64,000 bases of DNA from NCBI RefSeq assembly GCF_000938305.1, contig NZ_JYMT01000042.1, positions 614,424-678,423 of the forward strand, read 5' to 3'. The notes beneath the pieces were generated by a model, which did no database searches, had not been told where the DNA came from, and worked only from the letters and a program-made list of their open reading frames with translations. A program made the translations under genes and the position numbers. This stretch comes from Bradyrhizobium sp. LTSP885. GTDB taxonomy: Bacteria > Pseudomonadota > Alphaproteobacteria > Rhizobiales > Xanthobacteraceae. Below are positions 1 to 8,463 of the stretch, one piece after another; the stretch's first letter is position 1, and each line of letters starts with the position of its first letter.

Positions 1-1119
1 GGGCCGCACCACATCCTGGTGCGGATTCCATTTCACGCCTTTGAGGTTTTCAGCGATCGTTCGGCCCGTGACGGTTAAGCAATCCCCGTGCAGGTGGCCA
101 TTGTCGAGCAGCGTCTTCATCAACAGCGGAATGCCGCCAACCTCGAACATGTCTTTGGCAACATAACGGCCGCCCGGCTTCAAATCCGCGACGTAAGGAG
201 TCTTTTTGAAGATTTCCGCAACGTCGAACAAATTGAACTTGATTCCGCACTCATGCGCGATCGCCGGTAGGTGCAGTGCAGCATTGGTCGAACCACCTGA
301 GGCTGCAACGACCGCGGCCGCATTCTCCAGGGATTTCAACGTGACGATGTCGCGCGGCCGGATGTTTTTCGCGATCAGCTCCATCACCTTCTCGCCGGCG
401 GCGGTGCAGAAGGCGTCACGGATCTCGTAAGGCGCCGGAGCCCCGGCAGAATACGGGAGTGCGAGCCCGATCGCCTCGGAGACGGTCGCCATGGTGTTGG
501 CGGTGAACTGGGCGCCGCAGGCGCCGGCCGAGGGGCACGCCACCCGCTCGATTTCGTCCAGGTCCGCGTCCGACATTTCGCCGACCGAGTGCTTGCCGAC
601 CGCTTCGAACATGTCCTGCACGGTGACCGGCTGTCCGCGGAAATTGCCGGGCAGGATCGAGCCGCCATAGATGAAGATCGAGGGCACGTTGAGCCGGACC
701 ATGGCCATCATCATGCCCGGCAGCGACTTGTCGCAGCCGGCGAGCCCGACCAGCGCGTCGTAGGCGTGGCCCCGGATCGTCAGCTCGACCGAGTCGGCGA
801 TGCATTCGCGGGACGGCAGCGACGAGCGCATGCCATCATGGCCCATGGCGATGCCGTCGGTGACGGTGATGGTGCAGAATTCGCGCGGCGTGCCGCCGGC
901 CGAGGCGACGCCCTTCTTCACCGCCTGCGCCTGGCGCATTAACGAGATGTTGCAGGGGGCGGCTTCATTCCAGCATGAAGCAACGCCGACAAATGGTTGA
1001 TGAATCTGGGTTGTCGTCAGCCCCATCGCATAGAGATAGGAGCGATGCGGCGCGCGTTCGGGCCCCTCCGTCACGTGACGGCTCGGCAGCCTGCCCTTGA
1101 TGTTCGTCTTGGCGTCCAT
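1..1119 (-). CDS. ilvD: dihydroxy-acid dehydratase, N-terminal 373 residues (cut by window edge)
   Basis: Converts 2,3-dihydroxy-isovalerate and its isoleucine-pathway homologue to the 2-keto acids in branched-chain amino acid synthesis; cytoplasmic Fe-S enzyme. The visible part has the family's cluster-binding stretches: ASCWNEAAPCN near residue 48, GCDKSLPG, and CPSAGACGAQFTANTM. The ATG at 1119 gives MDAKTNIKGRLPSRHVTEG, a typical start for this family. The frame stays open to base 1, so roughly the last 200 of about 575 residues lie outside the window. Identification is very secure; which of several ilvD paralogues this is cannot be judged. Confidence 0.95.
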   Translation of the reverse strand, partial: MDAKTNIKGRLPSRHVTEGPERAPHRSYLYAMGLTTTQIHQPFVGVASCWNEAAPCNISLMRQAQAVKKGVASAGGTPREFCTITVTDGIAMGHDGMRSSLPSRECIADSVELTIRGHAYDALVGLAGCDKSLPGMMMAMVRLNVPSIFIYGGSILPGNFRGQPVTVQDMFEAVGKHSVGEMSDADLDEIERVACPSAGACGAQFTANTMATVSEAIGLALPYSAGAPAPYEIRDAFCTAAGEKVMELIAKNIRPRDIVTLKSLENAAAVVAASGGSTNAALHLPAIAHECGIKFNLFDVAEIFKKTPYVADLKPGGRYVAKDMFEVGGIPLLMKTLLDNGHLHGDCLTVTGRTIAENLKGVKWNPHQDVVRP

Positions 1120-1430
1120 CGCAACCCTGCCCCAGCTGTCTCTCTCCCTCAACGTCCGGAGGCCTCAAAGGTCTCCCGTCGTCGCGAGCGCTGGCTCATT
1201 CAGATTTATGAACATGGTTTCATGGAGGGGTGTGGCTAAAAAGCGGCGCGAGTGCGAACCGGCTGCTCATAAGGTTAAATGTTCAGGAACTGTTGCGATA
1301 ACGCAACAATCGTGGCCGCAGTGCAACCATCTATTATCGGTCCTTATGGGAACCTGACGGAACCCCGACCGAGACAGACAATAAATTGCAATCTCGCGAC
1401 GGAACTCGCCCGAGTTGTGAGATCGATGGT
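1120..1430. other. intergenic region upstream of ilvD
   Basis: No convincing gene. This holds the ilvD promoter and leader region, which reads on the minus strand. Short open frames here have no ribosome-binding site and no recognisable product. I see no tRNA, riboswitch core or leader peptide rich in Ile, Leu or Val. Confidence 0.5.
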
Positions 1431-1783
1431 GCCCTCTCTTTGACCAGAGGGCGCAGGGAAAGCCGGGTGCCGATCGCACCCATGGGCCCGGTGCAACAAA
1501 AAGCACCGGGGTAGGACCACAGGTGTAACCGGGAACGCCGGCTTTCCCTGCGCGATGGGTTACGGCTTATACGTGCTCTCCCCGGCGAGACTAGGCTTGC
1601 TTGTCACCGTCGTCCGCGAGAGACCTTCGCCTCTTGCGGACAAGACACCTACCACTGGGGCGTCAGGCCTGCACGACTTCACCGTCCGCGTCATGCGCAC
1701 TCGTCTGTTGCGCAATCCGCGTCCACCGCATCCCACCGCGCGTTCGTGACGTGCGCACGCCCCTCAATCGGGTGGGACGCGCA
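1431..1783. repeat. structured intergenic repeat element with nested hairpins
   Basis: An ordered set of dyads is visible: gccctct/agagggc (1431-1437 with 1446-1452); a perfect 16-bp outer stem gcgcagggaaagccgg/ccggctttccctgcgc (1451-1466 with 1538-1553); and inside it two further hairpins, gggtgc/gcaccc (1464-1480) and cccggtgc/gcaccggg (1487-1494 with 1503-1510). The downstream part is rich in short C-tracts and ends near ggtgggacgcgcat. From memory, closely related sequences recur many times in Bradyrhizobium-type genomes and are often mis-annotated as small genes. Its boundaries are my estimate. It could be a mobile non-coding repeat or a structured RNA. Confidence 0.6.
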
Positions 1784-2139
1784 TATCTATACACTGAGTT
1801 GCCCTTCTGATAAAGCGAAATATTTTTGCCGTGAGACCTTGCGCCGTCGGGCAACTCAGCGCTAACGGCCCGACCGCGGACCGCGCCACATCCCGCGTCT
1901 CATTGCAGGGCGCGGTCTAACAACGCGGTTGGAGAGATAGCGACGCAAACCGCTGTGAAGCTCGGCTGTGGGTACAACAAGACGGCAGTATTCAAAGAAG
2001 AAATGGTCCCGCTGAAATCAGCATAGCGGCGACGATTGTTTTTGTAAGCACGGCGTCCCATGGTCGAGCTGCGGGCGCGATGGACGTATCGACATCGATC
2101 CACGGATTGCAAATAGAGGATCAGAAGGAGAGAATTCCA
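1784..2139. other. intergenic region upstream of binding-protein gene
   Basis: No gene supported. A long open frame on the minus strand crosses this stretch and the next gene, but it is an antisense shadow. The end of the region carries a good ribosome-binding site (gaaggagag at 2124-2132) for the GTG start at 2140. The AT-rich stretch around 1795-1830 may hold a promoter. Confidence 0.4.
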
Positions 2140-2979
2140 GTGAGACATATATTCCTGCCGATCGTCGCGTCTATTCTCGTCACGTCGATCATGCCGGGAG
2201 CGAGTGCCCAACAACTTCCCGAGCGCATTCAAAAGGCAGGCAAGGTGATCGTAGCCAACCAGCCGATCTACCCGCCGATGGAATTCAAGGATCCCAAGAC
2301 AAACCAATTCACCGGTTTTGATGTTGATCTGGCGAATGCCCTGGCCAAGCAACTCGGCATCGTCGTTGAATGGTCGGAGACCTCCTTCGAGCAGATGACC
2401 AACTCGCTGAAGAGCGGCCGCGTCGACATAATCCAAAGCGCCATGTCCGATCTCCCTTCCCGACGTGAGGCCTTCGATTTTCTCGACTATGTAAAATCGG
2501 GCCCCCAGTTCTTCACGCTGTTCGAGCGTCGAAATGAATTCCAATCGATGGACGATCTCTGTGGGAAAAAGCTCGGAATGAGCCGCGTGACCTCCTTTCC
2601 GGCGGAGACCGCGCGGTGGAGCAAGGTCAACTGCGAGGAAAAAGGCAAGCCGGCCATCACAATCCTCGGCACCGAAGGTTCGGCCGACGCGCGCAATCAG
2701 CTCAGACAGCACCGCGTTGATGCCGCAGTACAGGGAGTCGAGACACTCCCCTACCTGATGAAGCAAGAGCCAGACACCTACTTTCTGATTGGTCCGCCAT
2801 TTGCGACCGTCTATCAGGGCATTGCGTTCGACAAGGCGCACACTCAGCTACGCGACGCATATGCGACCGCGCTTAAAACCCTCATCGACTCCGGGACGTA
2901 CAAGTCGATCCTTGAAAAGTGGGACCTCGGTTCCAATGCCCTTGATGGAGTCTACATCAACGGCGAGCCGGTGAAGTAG
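2140..2979 (+). CDS. amino-acid ABC transporter periplasmic binding protein
   Basis: Solute-binding protein of bacterial family 3 (polar amino acid type), 279 residues. The chosen GTG start has gaaggagag 7 nt upstream and yields a clean Sec signal peptide (RHIFLPIVASILVTS..ASAQQ); the longer ATG start at 2080 would bury it. The mature part has the family pattern: ANQPIYPPMEF, then GFDVDLANALAKQLGI, then WSETSFEQMTNSLKSGRVDI, ending in an EKWDLG segment. No permease or ATPase gene is adjacent, so it must use components encoded elsewhere. The asparaginase gene starts 50 nt downstream on the same strand, which suggests (inference) that the ligand is asparagine, glutamine or a related amide. Confidence 0.85.
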   Translation: MRHIFLPIVASILVTSIMPGASAQQLPERIQKAGKVIVANQPIYPPMEFKDPKTNQFTGFDVDLANALAKQLGIVVEWSETSFEQMTNSLKSGRVDIIQSAMSDLPSRREAFDFLDYVKSGPQFFTLFERRNEFQSMDDLCGKKLGMSRVTSFPAETARWSKVNCEEKGKPAITILGTEGSADARNQLRQHRVDAAVQGVETLPYLMKQEPDTYFLIGPPFATVYQGIAFDKAHTQLRDAYATALKTLIDSGTYKSILEKWDLGSNALDGVYINGEPVK

Positions 2980-3029
2980 CCGATCCATGATGGACAGCTG
3001 TCGATCTCCACTCCGGAAGCGTCACGTCA

Positions 3030-4037
3030 ATGAATCAAACTTCTCGTCAAAGTGAGACAATTCGCATTCTGGTCGCAGGAACCGGAGGTACGATCGCCTC
3101 TTCAGGCGAAGGTGAGACGGATGTTCACAACTATAAGCTTGCTTTAACCGCACAGCAGATATTGGCCGCAGTGCCAAGCGTGACGTCGTTAGCCGACATT
3201 GAGTGCGCCCAAATCGTCAATACCGATAGCTTCCGAGTCGACAATGCGACGCTTTTGACGATCGGCCGCAAGGTTGCGGCGTTTCTCGAGCGGAAGGATA
3301 TCGGAGGGATTGTCGTGACACACGGCACCGATACTCTCGAGGAAACTGCTTACTTTCTGCACTTGACGATGCGCACCGAGAAACCTGTCGTTGTGGTTGG
3401 CGCAATGCGGCCATCTACAGCGTTGAGCGCCGATGGCCCTCTCAACCTTTACAATGCTGTGCTCACAGCGGCGCATGGAACATCTCCAGGGAAAGGTGTC
3501 CTCGTGGTTGCCAACCACCGCGTCTTCTCCGCCAGGGACGTTTCCAAATCGCATACCAGCGCAATCGATGCCTTTCGTGCGCCCGAAGTTGGAATTCTCG
3601 GAGAGATATCTGGAGACTATCTCAGATACTTTCACGCCCCAGTTTGTCGTCACACCCTCATGTCTGAATTCGATATTTCCCGAATCCAAGCTCTTCCGCA
3701 TGTCGACATTCTGTTTGATCACCAATCTGCGGGAAGCCACCTTTACCGCGCCGCAATCGAGGCCGGCGCGAAGGGAATAGTCGTTGCAGGCGTTGGCAAT
3801 GGCAGCTTGTCGCCCGGCGCTCGTGAGGGGGCCGCAATGGCTTGGGAAGCCGGCGTCGCCTTCGTGCGTTCAAGCCGGACGGCTTCTGGCACAGTTGCAC
3901 CGCTGCACACGGACGCAAGCCTCGGGATTTTGACGTCTGGTTCTCTTAACCCGCAAAAGGCGCGCATCGTCGCGATGCTTGCACTTGCGAGCAATATGAC
4001 TCCGACCGGAATGCAAGAGGCATTGCTTCAGTACTGA
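3030..4037 (+). CDS. L-asparaginase (asparaginase/glutaminase family)
   Basis: Hydrolyses L-asparagine to aspartate and ammonia, possibly glutamine too. The 335-residue product has both family signatures: TGGTIAS near residues 18-23 with the nucleophilic Thr21 and Tyr35 further on, and VVTHGTDTLEET with Thr100-Asp101; SARDVSKSHTSAIDAF supplies the conserved Lys. There is no signal peptide, so it is probably cytoplasmic. It follows the binding-protein gene by 50 nt and is probably co-transcribed, making an import-and-hydrolysis pair. Assignment as type I or type II cannot be settled from sequence reading alone. Confidence 0.93.
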   Translation: MNQTSRQSETIRILVAGTGGTIASSGEGETDVHNYKLALTAQQILAAVPSVTSLADIECAQIVNTDSFRVDNATLLTIGRKVAAFLERKDIGGIVVTHGTDTLEETAYFLHLTMRTEKPVVVVGAMRPSTALSADGPLNLYNAVLTAAHGTSPGKGVLVVANHRVFSARDVSKSHTSAIDAFRAPEVGILGEISGDYLRYFHAPVCRHTLMSEFDISRIQALPHVDILFDHQSAGSHLYRAAIEAGAKGIVVAGVGNGSLSPGAREGAAMAWEAGVAFVRSSRTASGTVAPLHTDASLGILTSGSLNPQKARIVAMLALASNMTPTGMQEALLQY

Positions 4038-4123
4038 GCGATTGCGCCAGGGACCGACCGGATTGCGGTGACAGTCATGGACTGCACCCCATAAGTGAGA
4101 CACGGTAATTTCGGAGCAAGCGA

Positions 4124-4261
4124 TCAAGCCGCTTCGCGCTCCCTCTCCGACAGAGCCTTCTCGATTTGACGTCTGACAGCCGTGGTCGGACGCCCTGCTC
4201 GCTCAAGCTGGCGAAGCCGGTTCCACAATCTGATGATGCCCCGGTCTTTCTCGGCGTCCAT
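4124..4261 (-). CDS. small hypothetical protein, 45 residues
   Basis: Unrecognised. The ATG at 4261, preceded by a purine-rich gagagg, gives a highly charged helical peptide: MDAEKDRGIIRLWNRLRQLE, then a basic AGRPTTAVRRQIEKALSERE stretch. No Cys and no membrane segment. It lies convergent with the asparaginase gene and divergent from the small genes at 4372. It could be a real small protein or a remnant; codon use is compatible with its neighbours. Confidence 0.4.
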   Translation of the reverse strand: MDAEKDRGIIRLWNRLRQLERAGRPTTAVRRQIEKALSEREREAA

Positions 4262-4371
4262 GGCGACCTCTCGGAAGGTCCGCAAAATGAACGAAACGAG
4301 AACAAAATGCAAGCCGCCCGAGTGAAGGCTTCGCGCCTGGAACCACACAAGGGCCTCAAGATTGGTGTTCC

Positions 4372-4533
4372 ATGAAGATGGCCAAGGCGATTCGACGGCA
4401 GGCGCTGACCGCGGAGCGGGTCGCAGCGACGACGGCCGACACCATTGTCGCCGGCGAGATGCGCTCGCTCGCCGAGGCGTTCAGGAGTCAGGCCGACATC
4501 CTGAAACGAAAGAAAAAGACGAAGAAAAAATGA
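4372..4533 (+). CDS. small basic protein, 53 residues, coupled to the next gene
   Basis: ATG at 4372 gives MKMAKAIRRQALTAERVAAT and ends in the lysine tail RKKKTKKK; the predicted structure is helical. The stop codon overlaps the next start as ATGA (4530-4533), the classic mark of translational coupling and the main reason to believe both frames. No recognisable domain. The basic tail could bind nucleic acid, but that is only a guess. No good ribosome-binding site is visible upstream. Confidence 0.45.
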   Translation: MKMAKAIRRQALTAERVAATTADTIVAGEMRSLAEAFRSQADILKRKKKTKKK

Positions 4534-4754
4534 GCTTCACCGTGAAGGCAAGATCCAAGCAAGGAGACATCGTCCATCGCCGCAGCACCTCGGATGCAGC
4601 CCTTCGAAAAGCCAGGGAGCTAGCGAGGGCGCATTGCTATGACATCCACATCGTGACGCCGGAGGGACGCGATTACGCCGCGTCCGAGTTCGGGGATCTG
4701 CCACGGACGCCGCGCATGCCAGTCACAGCGCGACCTATTCAGAAGACCGTTTAA
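4530..4754 (+). CDS. small hypothetical protein, 74 residues
   Basis: Starts MSFTVKARSKQGDIVHRRST and continues with a DAALRKARELARAHCYDIHIVTPEGRDY core. The alternation of strand, helix and strand looks like a compact alpha/beta fold in which residues 20-40 form a helix. Similar tiny proteins of unknown role occur in rhizobia (from memory, no family name recalled). It overlaps the 53-residue gene by 4 nt and the two are probably translated together. Confidence 0.6.
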   Translation: MSFTVKARSKQGDIVHRRSTSDAALRKARELARAHCYDIHIVTPEGRDYAASEFGDLPRTPRMPVTARPIQKTV

Positions 4755-5000
4755 TCGATTTTGGGCTCGCGTCGTGCGGGCCCCGGAGCGACGTAACCGA
4801 GCGAGCGCTCGGGCAGACGCACGATGGAACCTCGGATTCCCTGAGTTCCACACCCTGTGTTCTACATTTCGCCGCCTTTTCCCTGTTGAGTTGCGCCGCC
4901 TTAACGCTTGCGAATCAAGGGTGTGATAATCTGCGGCCCGTTGTGCCGCGTATGACGTGATCTGTTTGTGCCTGATGGTTTCGCAGGGGGGGACCAGGGA

Positions 5001-7235
5001 ATGAACCGTAGCCTACGTCTGCTGGCGTGCTTTGCCACTGTCGCCGCGCTCGCTTTGCTTCCGGTCCAGGCGGCCGCGAAGTCGCATCGCCTCGCTAAGG
5101 ACCATGTCAAGGCCGCGCATGCGGCGGACAGCAAGGCGCATGGCGCCAAAGCGACGCGCGAGGCAGCATCTGGAAAGCGCCGGCATGCCAGGCGCGGCGC
5201 CGACGAGCACAAGTCCGCGAAGGCCAAATCGACCGAATCCAAATCAGCGGACTCCAGTAAGCATCCCGCAGCAGACGAGGCCTCCGGCCCGCAACTCACC
5301 GGCGATCTCGCCACGGTGAGGGATGCGATCCTCGCCGTACGCAGGGGCAAGACCAGCGACGCGACCGATATCCAAAACAAGATCACCGACCCGGTCGGCC
5401 GCAAGCTCGTCGAATGGTACCTGCTGCGCCACTCCGAGTCGGAGGCGAATTTCAGTCGCTTTGCCGCGTTCATATCAGCCAATCCGGACTGGCCGAGCAT
5501 CACGCAGTTGCGCCGGCGGGCCGAGGCACGACTGTGGCAGGAGCGCAGCGACGCCGCCACGGTGCACGGCTTCACCCTCGATCAGCCGCTCAGTGCCAAG
5601 GGCAAGTTCGCGCTCGCCCGCGCGCTGCTCACCGAGGGCGACCGCGACGGCGCCACGCGGCTGGTGCGCGACGCCTGGCAATCGGAGGAACTGTCCGATC
5701 GCACCGAGAGCGACGCCTATGATGCGTTCAAGGACCTGCTGACCCGCGACGATCATCGCGCACGGATGGACAAGCGGATCGGCGCCAAGGACCTCGCCGG
5801 TGCCCGGCGCGCCGCCAAGCTGCTCGGCAGCGACGGGCTGGCGATCGTGAAAGCCTGCGGCGCGGTCCGCGGGCAATCGAACAAGGCGCAGGACGCGCTC
5901 GGCGATGTCCCGGCCGACGCGCGCGGCGATCTCGGCTACACGCTCTGCCGTATCCAGGGGCTGATGGCGCAGAACAAGATCGACGACGCGGCCCGCGTGA
6001 CTATCGCCGCCGCCCCGGAGACGATGGCGCAGCAGGACACGGACGCGTGGTGGCGCGAGCGGCGCCTGCTGGCGCGCAAGCTGCTCGACCAGGGCAAGGT
6101 CCAAGCCGCCTATGACGTGGTCCGCCCGGCGGCGCTGCCGGACAATCCGTATTACCGCTCCGACCTGCATTTCATGAGCGGCTGGATCGCGCTGCGCTAT
6201 CTCGACGACGCCAAGACAGCGGCGGCGCATTTCGCGCGGATCGACGAAGGCCAGAGCAATCCGACCGTGCTGGCACGCGCCGCCTATTGGCGCGGCCGCG
6301 CCGCCGAGGCGCTCGGCAACACCGTGGGGATGCGGGCCGATTACGAGGCCGCCGCACGCTATCCGACCGCCTATTACGGTCAGCTGGCGCTGGCAAAGCT
6401 GGGGCGTGACGGCGTCGACCTGCACGCGCCCTCTCCGGCCGCAATCGCCGGCAATGGGGCGGCGGACGAGCGGGTGCGCGCCGCCGACATGCTCTATGCG
6501 ATCGGCGAGCCCGACGTCGTGCTCTATTTCGCCGCCGACCTCGCCGAGGAGAGTTCCGATGTCGCCATGCTGGAAGCGCTCGGCGAGCTCACCGGCCGCC
6601 ACAACGACGCCCGCGCCATGCTGCAGATCGGCAAGATCGCGCTGGCGCGCGGCTTTGCGTTCGACCACTACGCCTTCCCGGTCATCGGCATCCCCAGGCA
6701 CTCACCGATCGCCCCCGATATCGGGCGCAGCATGACCTATTCGATCGTGCGCACCGAAAGCGCGTTCGACCAGCGCGACAAATCATCCGCCAATGCGGTC
6801 GGCCTGATGCAGGTGACGCCCGAGGCCGGACGCGACACGGCGAAGCGTTTCGGTGTCAGTTACGACTGGGACAAGATGGTCTCCGATCCCGTCTACAACA
6901 CCCAGATGGGCGCGGCCGAGCTCAGCGCGCTGCTATCAGAATATCGCGGCTGCCACATCATGACCTTCGCCGGCTACAACGCCGGCCGCGGCCGCGTCCG
7001 CGACTGGATCAAGGCCTATGGCGACCCGCGCGATCCCAAGGTCGATCCGGTCGACTGGGTGGAACGGATCCCGCTGTCCGAGACCCGCAACTACGTGCAG
7101 CGCGTGATGGAGAATTTCACGGTCTACCGCGCGCGGTTCGAAGGCAGCGACACTGCGCTGGTGGCGAAGAACGGCGAGCGTGTCGTGACGCAGGAGACGA
7201 ATGCGGCGCCAATGGTAACGCTGCCGTCGCAGTAA
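5001..7235 (+). CDS. soluble lytic murein transglycosylase (GH23, Slt type)
   Basis: Periplasmic enzyme that cleaves peptidoglycan glycan strands to anhydro-muropeptides. The ATG at 5001 has ggaccaggga just upstream and opens a signal peptide (MNRSLRLLACFATVAALALL..AAAK); the upstream in-frame ATG at 4968 lacks these. A Lys/Ala/Ser-rich low-complexity stretch follows to about residue 100. Next comes a long helical superhelix-type region with TPR-like repeats, then the C-terminal transglycosylase domain: YSIVRTESAFDQRDKSSANA with the catalytic Glu, GLMQVTPEAGRDTAKRFGV, and TFAGYNAGRGRVRDW. At 744 residues it is the size of Slt70-type enzymes. Confidence 0.93.
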   Translation: MNRSLRLLACFATVAALALLPVQAAAKSHRLAKDHVKAAHAADSKAHGAKATREAASGKRRHARRGADEHKSAKAKSTESKSADSSKHPAADEASGPQLTGDLATVRDAILAVRRGKTSDATDIQNKITDPVGRKLVEWYLLRHSESEANFSRFAAFISANPDWPSITQLRRRAEARLWQERSDAATVHGFTLDQPLSAKGKFALARALLTEGDRDGATRLVRDAWQSEELSDRTESDAYDAFKDLLTRDDHRARMDKRIGAKDLAGARRAAKLLGSDGLAIVKACGAVRGQSNKAQDALGDVPADARGDLGYTLCRIQGLMAQNKIDDAARVTIAAAPETMAQQDTDAWWRERRLLARKLLDQGKVQAAYDVVRPAALPDNPYYRSDLHFMSGWIALRYLDDAKTAAAHFARIDEGQSNPTVLARAAYWRGRAAEALGNTVGMRADYEAAARYPTAYYGQLALAKLGRDGVDLHAPSPAAIAGNGAADERVRAADMLYAIGEPDVVLYFAADLAEESSDVAMLEALGELTGRHNDARAMLQIGKIALARGFAFDHYAFPVIGIPRHSPIAPDIGRSMTYSIVRTESAFDQRDKSSANAVGLMQVTPEAGRDTAKRFGVSYDWDKMVSDPVYNTQMGAAELSALLSEYRGCHIMTFAGYNAGRGRVRDWIKAYGDPRDPKVDPVDWVERIPLSETRNYVQRVMENFTVYRARFEGSDTALVAKNGERVVTQETNAAPMVTLPSQ

Positions 7236-7258
7236 GCGATGTCGCAGCGAGATAGGCT

Positions 7259-7374
7259 GTCGTCCCGGCGAAGGCCGGGACCCATAACCACCGATGGTTG
7301 TTGGTAGAAAGTCGTGGGCCGCGTGCCCTTTACGACGGCCGCGGCATATGGGTCCCGGCCTTCGCCGGGACGAC
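7259..7374. repeat. 28-bp perfect inverted repeat between convergent genes
   Basis: The arms gtcgtcccggcgaaggccgg... (7259-7286) and its exact complement (7347-7374) flank a 60-nt centre. Each arm is itself a palindrome, cccggcgaaggccggg. It lies between the ends of slt (+) and the TctC gene (-). From memory, CCCGGCGAAGGCCGGGACCC is a very common intergenic repeat in Bradyrhizobium. It could act as a bidirectional terminator or mRNA stabiliser. Confidence 0.8.
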
Positions 7375-7379
7375 GCCAA

Positions 7380-8348
7380 TCAATCCACCTTCACGTTCGC
7401 GGCCTTGATCATCGGCCACCACTTTGCGATCTCGGCCTTCTGCCAGACCCCGAGCGCTTCCGGCGTGAGCTGGTCCTTCGGCGGCATCTGCAAGCCCAAA
7501 TTTTCGAGCTGCTTGATCACGGCCGGATCGTTCAGCGCCGCGACCGCCGCCGCGTTGAGCTTGGCCACGATCTCCTTCGGCGTGCCCTTCGGCACCCAGA
7601 GGCCCGACCAGAGCGTCATGTGGAAGCCCGGCAGGCCGGCTTCGTCAACGGTCGGGATCTCAGGGGCGTTCTCGACACGTTTGGAATCGGTGACCGCATA
7701 GGCGCGGATGTTGCCGCCGCGGACCTGGTTGATCGAGTTCGAAGTCTGGTCGACGATGATGTCGATCTGGCCCGCGACGAGATCGTTCAGCGCGGGACCA
7801 GTGCCGCGATACGGCACGTATTGCAGCTTGATGCCGGAGACGCTCTCGAAATAGAGCCCGGCAATGTGGCTGCCCGATCCGGCACCGGCGGTGCCCGCGG
7901 TCGGCGGCGACGGGCGCGACTTCAACCAGTCCAAAAGCTCCTTCAGCGATTTCGCCGGCACGGCGTTCTTGCTGACGATGATCATCGGATTGCTCGGCAG
8001 CAGCACCACCGGCTCGAGATCGTCGACCAAATCGTAGCCGAGCTTGTAAATCGCGCCGTTGGCGACATGGGTGCCGAGATGACCGAACGAGATGGTGTAG
8101 CCATCAGGCGCCGCGCGCACCGCGCGGCCGACGCCGAGCGAGCCGCCGGCGCCCGTGACATTCTCGATCAGCAGCACCTCGCCGAGCGACTGCTTCATGC
8201 GCTCGCCGAGAACCCGCATCATCGCATCCGACGGCCCGCCGGCGGAGAACGGCACGATGATGGTGATGGGATGCGAGGGGTAGGTTTCGGCCAACGCGAT
8301 GCCGGTGAAGGCGAGCATCGCCAGCACGGCGAGAAACAGCTTCCGCAT
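7380..8348 (-). CDS. TctC/Bug-family tripartite transporter binding protein
   Basis: Periplasmic substrate-binding protein for small carboxylates, 322 residues. The ATG at 8348 follows a strong gggaggacg site and gives a signal peptide (MRKLFLAVLAMLAFTGIALA); the frame runs further upstream, but only through a repeat element. Family features: YPSHPITIIVPFSAGGPSDAM, LIENVTGAGGSLG, and APDGYTISFGHLGTHV near the N-terminus, then PYRGTGPALNDLVAGQIDI and DEAGLPGFHMTLWSGLWVPK. TctA and TctB membrane partners are not adjacent, as is common for these orphan binding proteins. The ligand is unknown. Confidence 0.92.
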   Translation of the reverse strand: MRKLFLAVLAMLAFTGIALAETYPSHPITIIVPFSAGGPSDAMMRVLGERMKQSLGEVLLIENVTGAGGSLGVGRAVRAAPDGYTISFGHLGTHVANGAIYKLGYDLVDDLEPVVLLPSNPMIIVSKNAVPAKSLKELLDWLKSRPSPPTAGTAGAGSGSHIAGLYFESVSGIKLQYVPYRGTGPALNDLVAGQIDIIVDQTSNSINQVRGGNIRAYAVTDSKRVENAPEIPTVDEAGLPGFHMTLWSGLWVPKGTPKEIVAKLNAAAVAALNDPAVIKQLENLGLQMPPKDQLTPEALGVWQKAEIAKWWPMIKAANVKVD

Positions 8349-8375
8349 CACGTCCTCCCGAAACGATCTCACCCT

Positions 8376-8461
8376 CGTCATTGCGAGGAGCGAAGCGACG
8401 AAGCAATCCATGCTTCCGCGGATGCGGCGCGATGGATTGCTTCGCTTCGCTCGCAATGACG
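8376..8461. repeat. imperfect palindromic intergenic repeat
   Basis: The left arm starts cgtcattgcgaggagcgaag at 8376 and ends caatccat at 8411. The right arm, atggattgcttcgcttcgct... (8432-8461), is its complement except that the left arm carries about six extra bases. It sits between thrC and the TctC gene, both on the minus strand. From memory this GATTGCTTCGCTTCGCTCGCAATGAC family is widespread in Bradyrhizobium and Rhodopseudomonas. Confidence 0.8.
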
Positions 8462-8463
8462 AT

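Noticed and set aside
1900..2841. 313-codon open frame on the minus strand
   Set aside because: It is antisense to the binding protein, has no ribosome-binding site or recognisable domain, and high GC makes long antisense frames common here.
5475..6701. 408-codon open frame on the minus strand
   Set aside because: Antisense to the lytic transglycosylase; no start site and no family.
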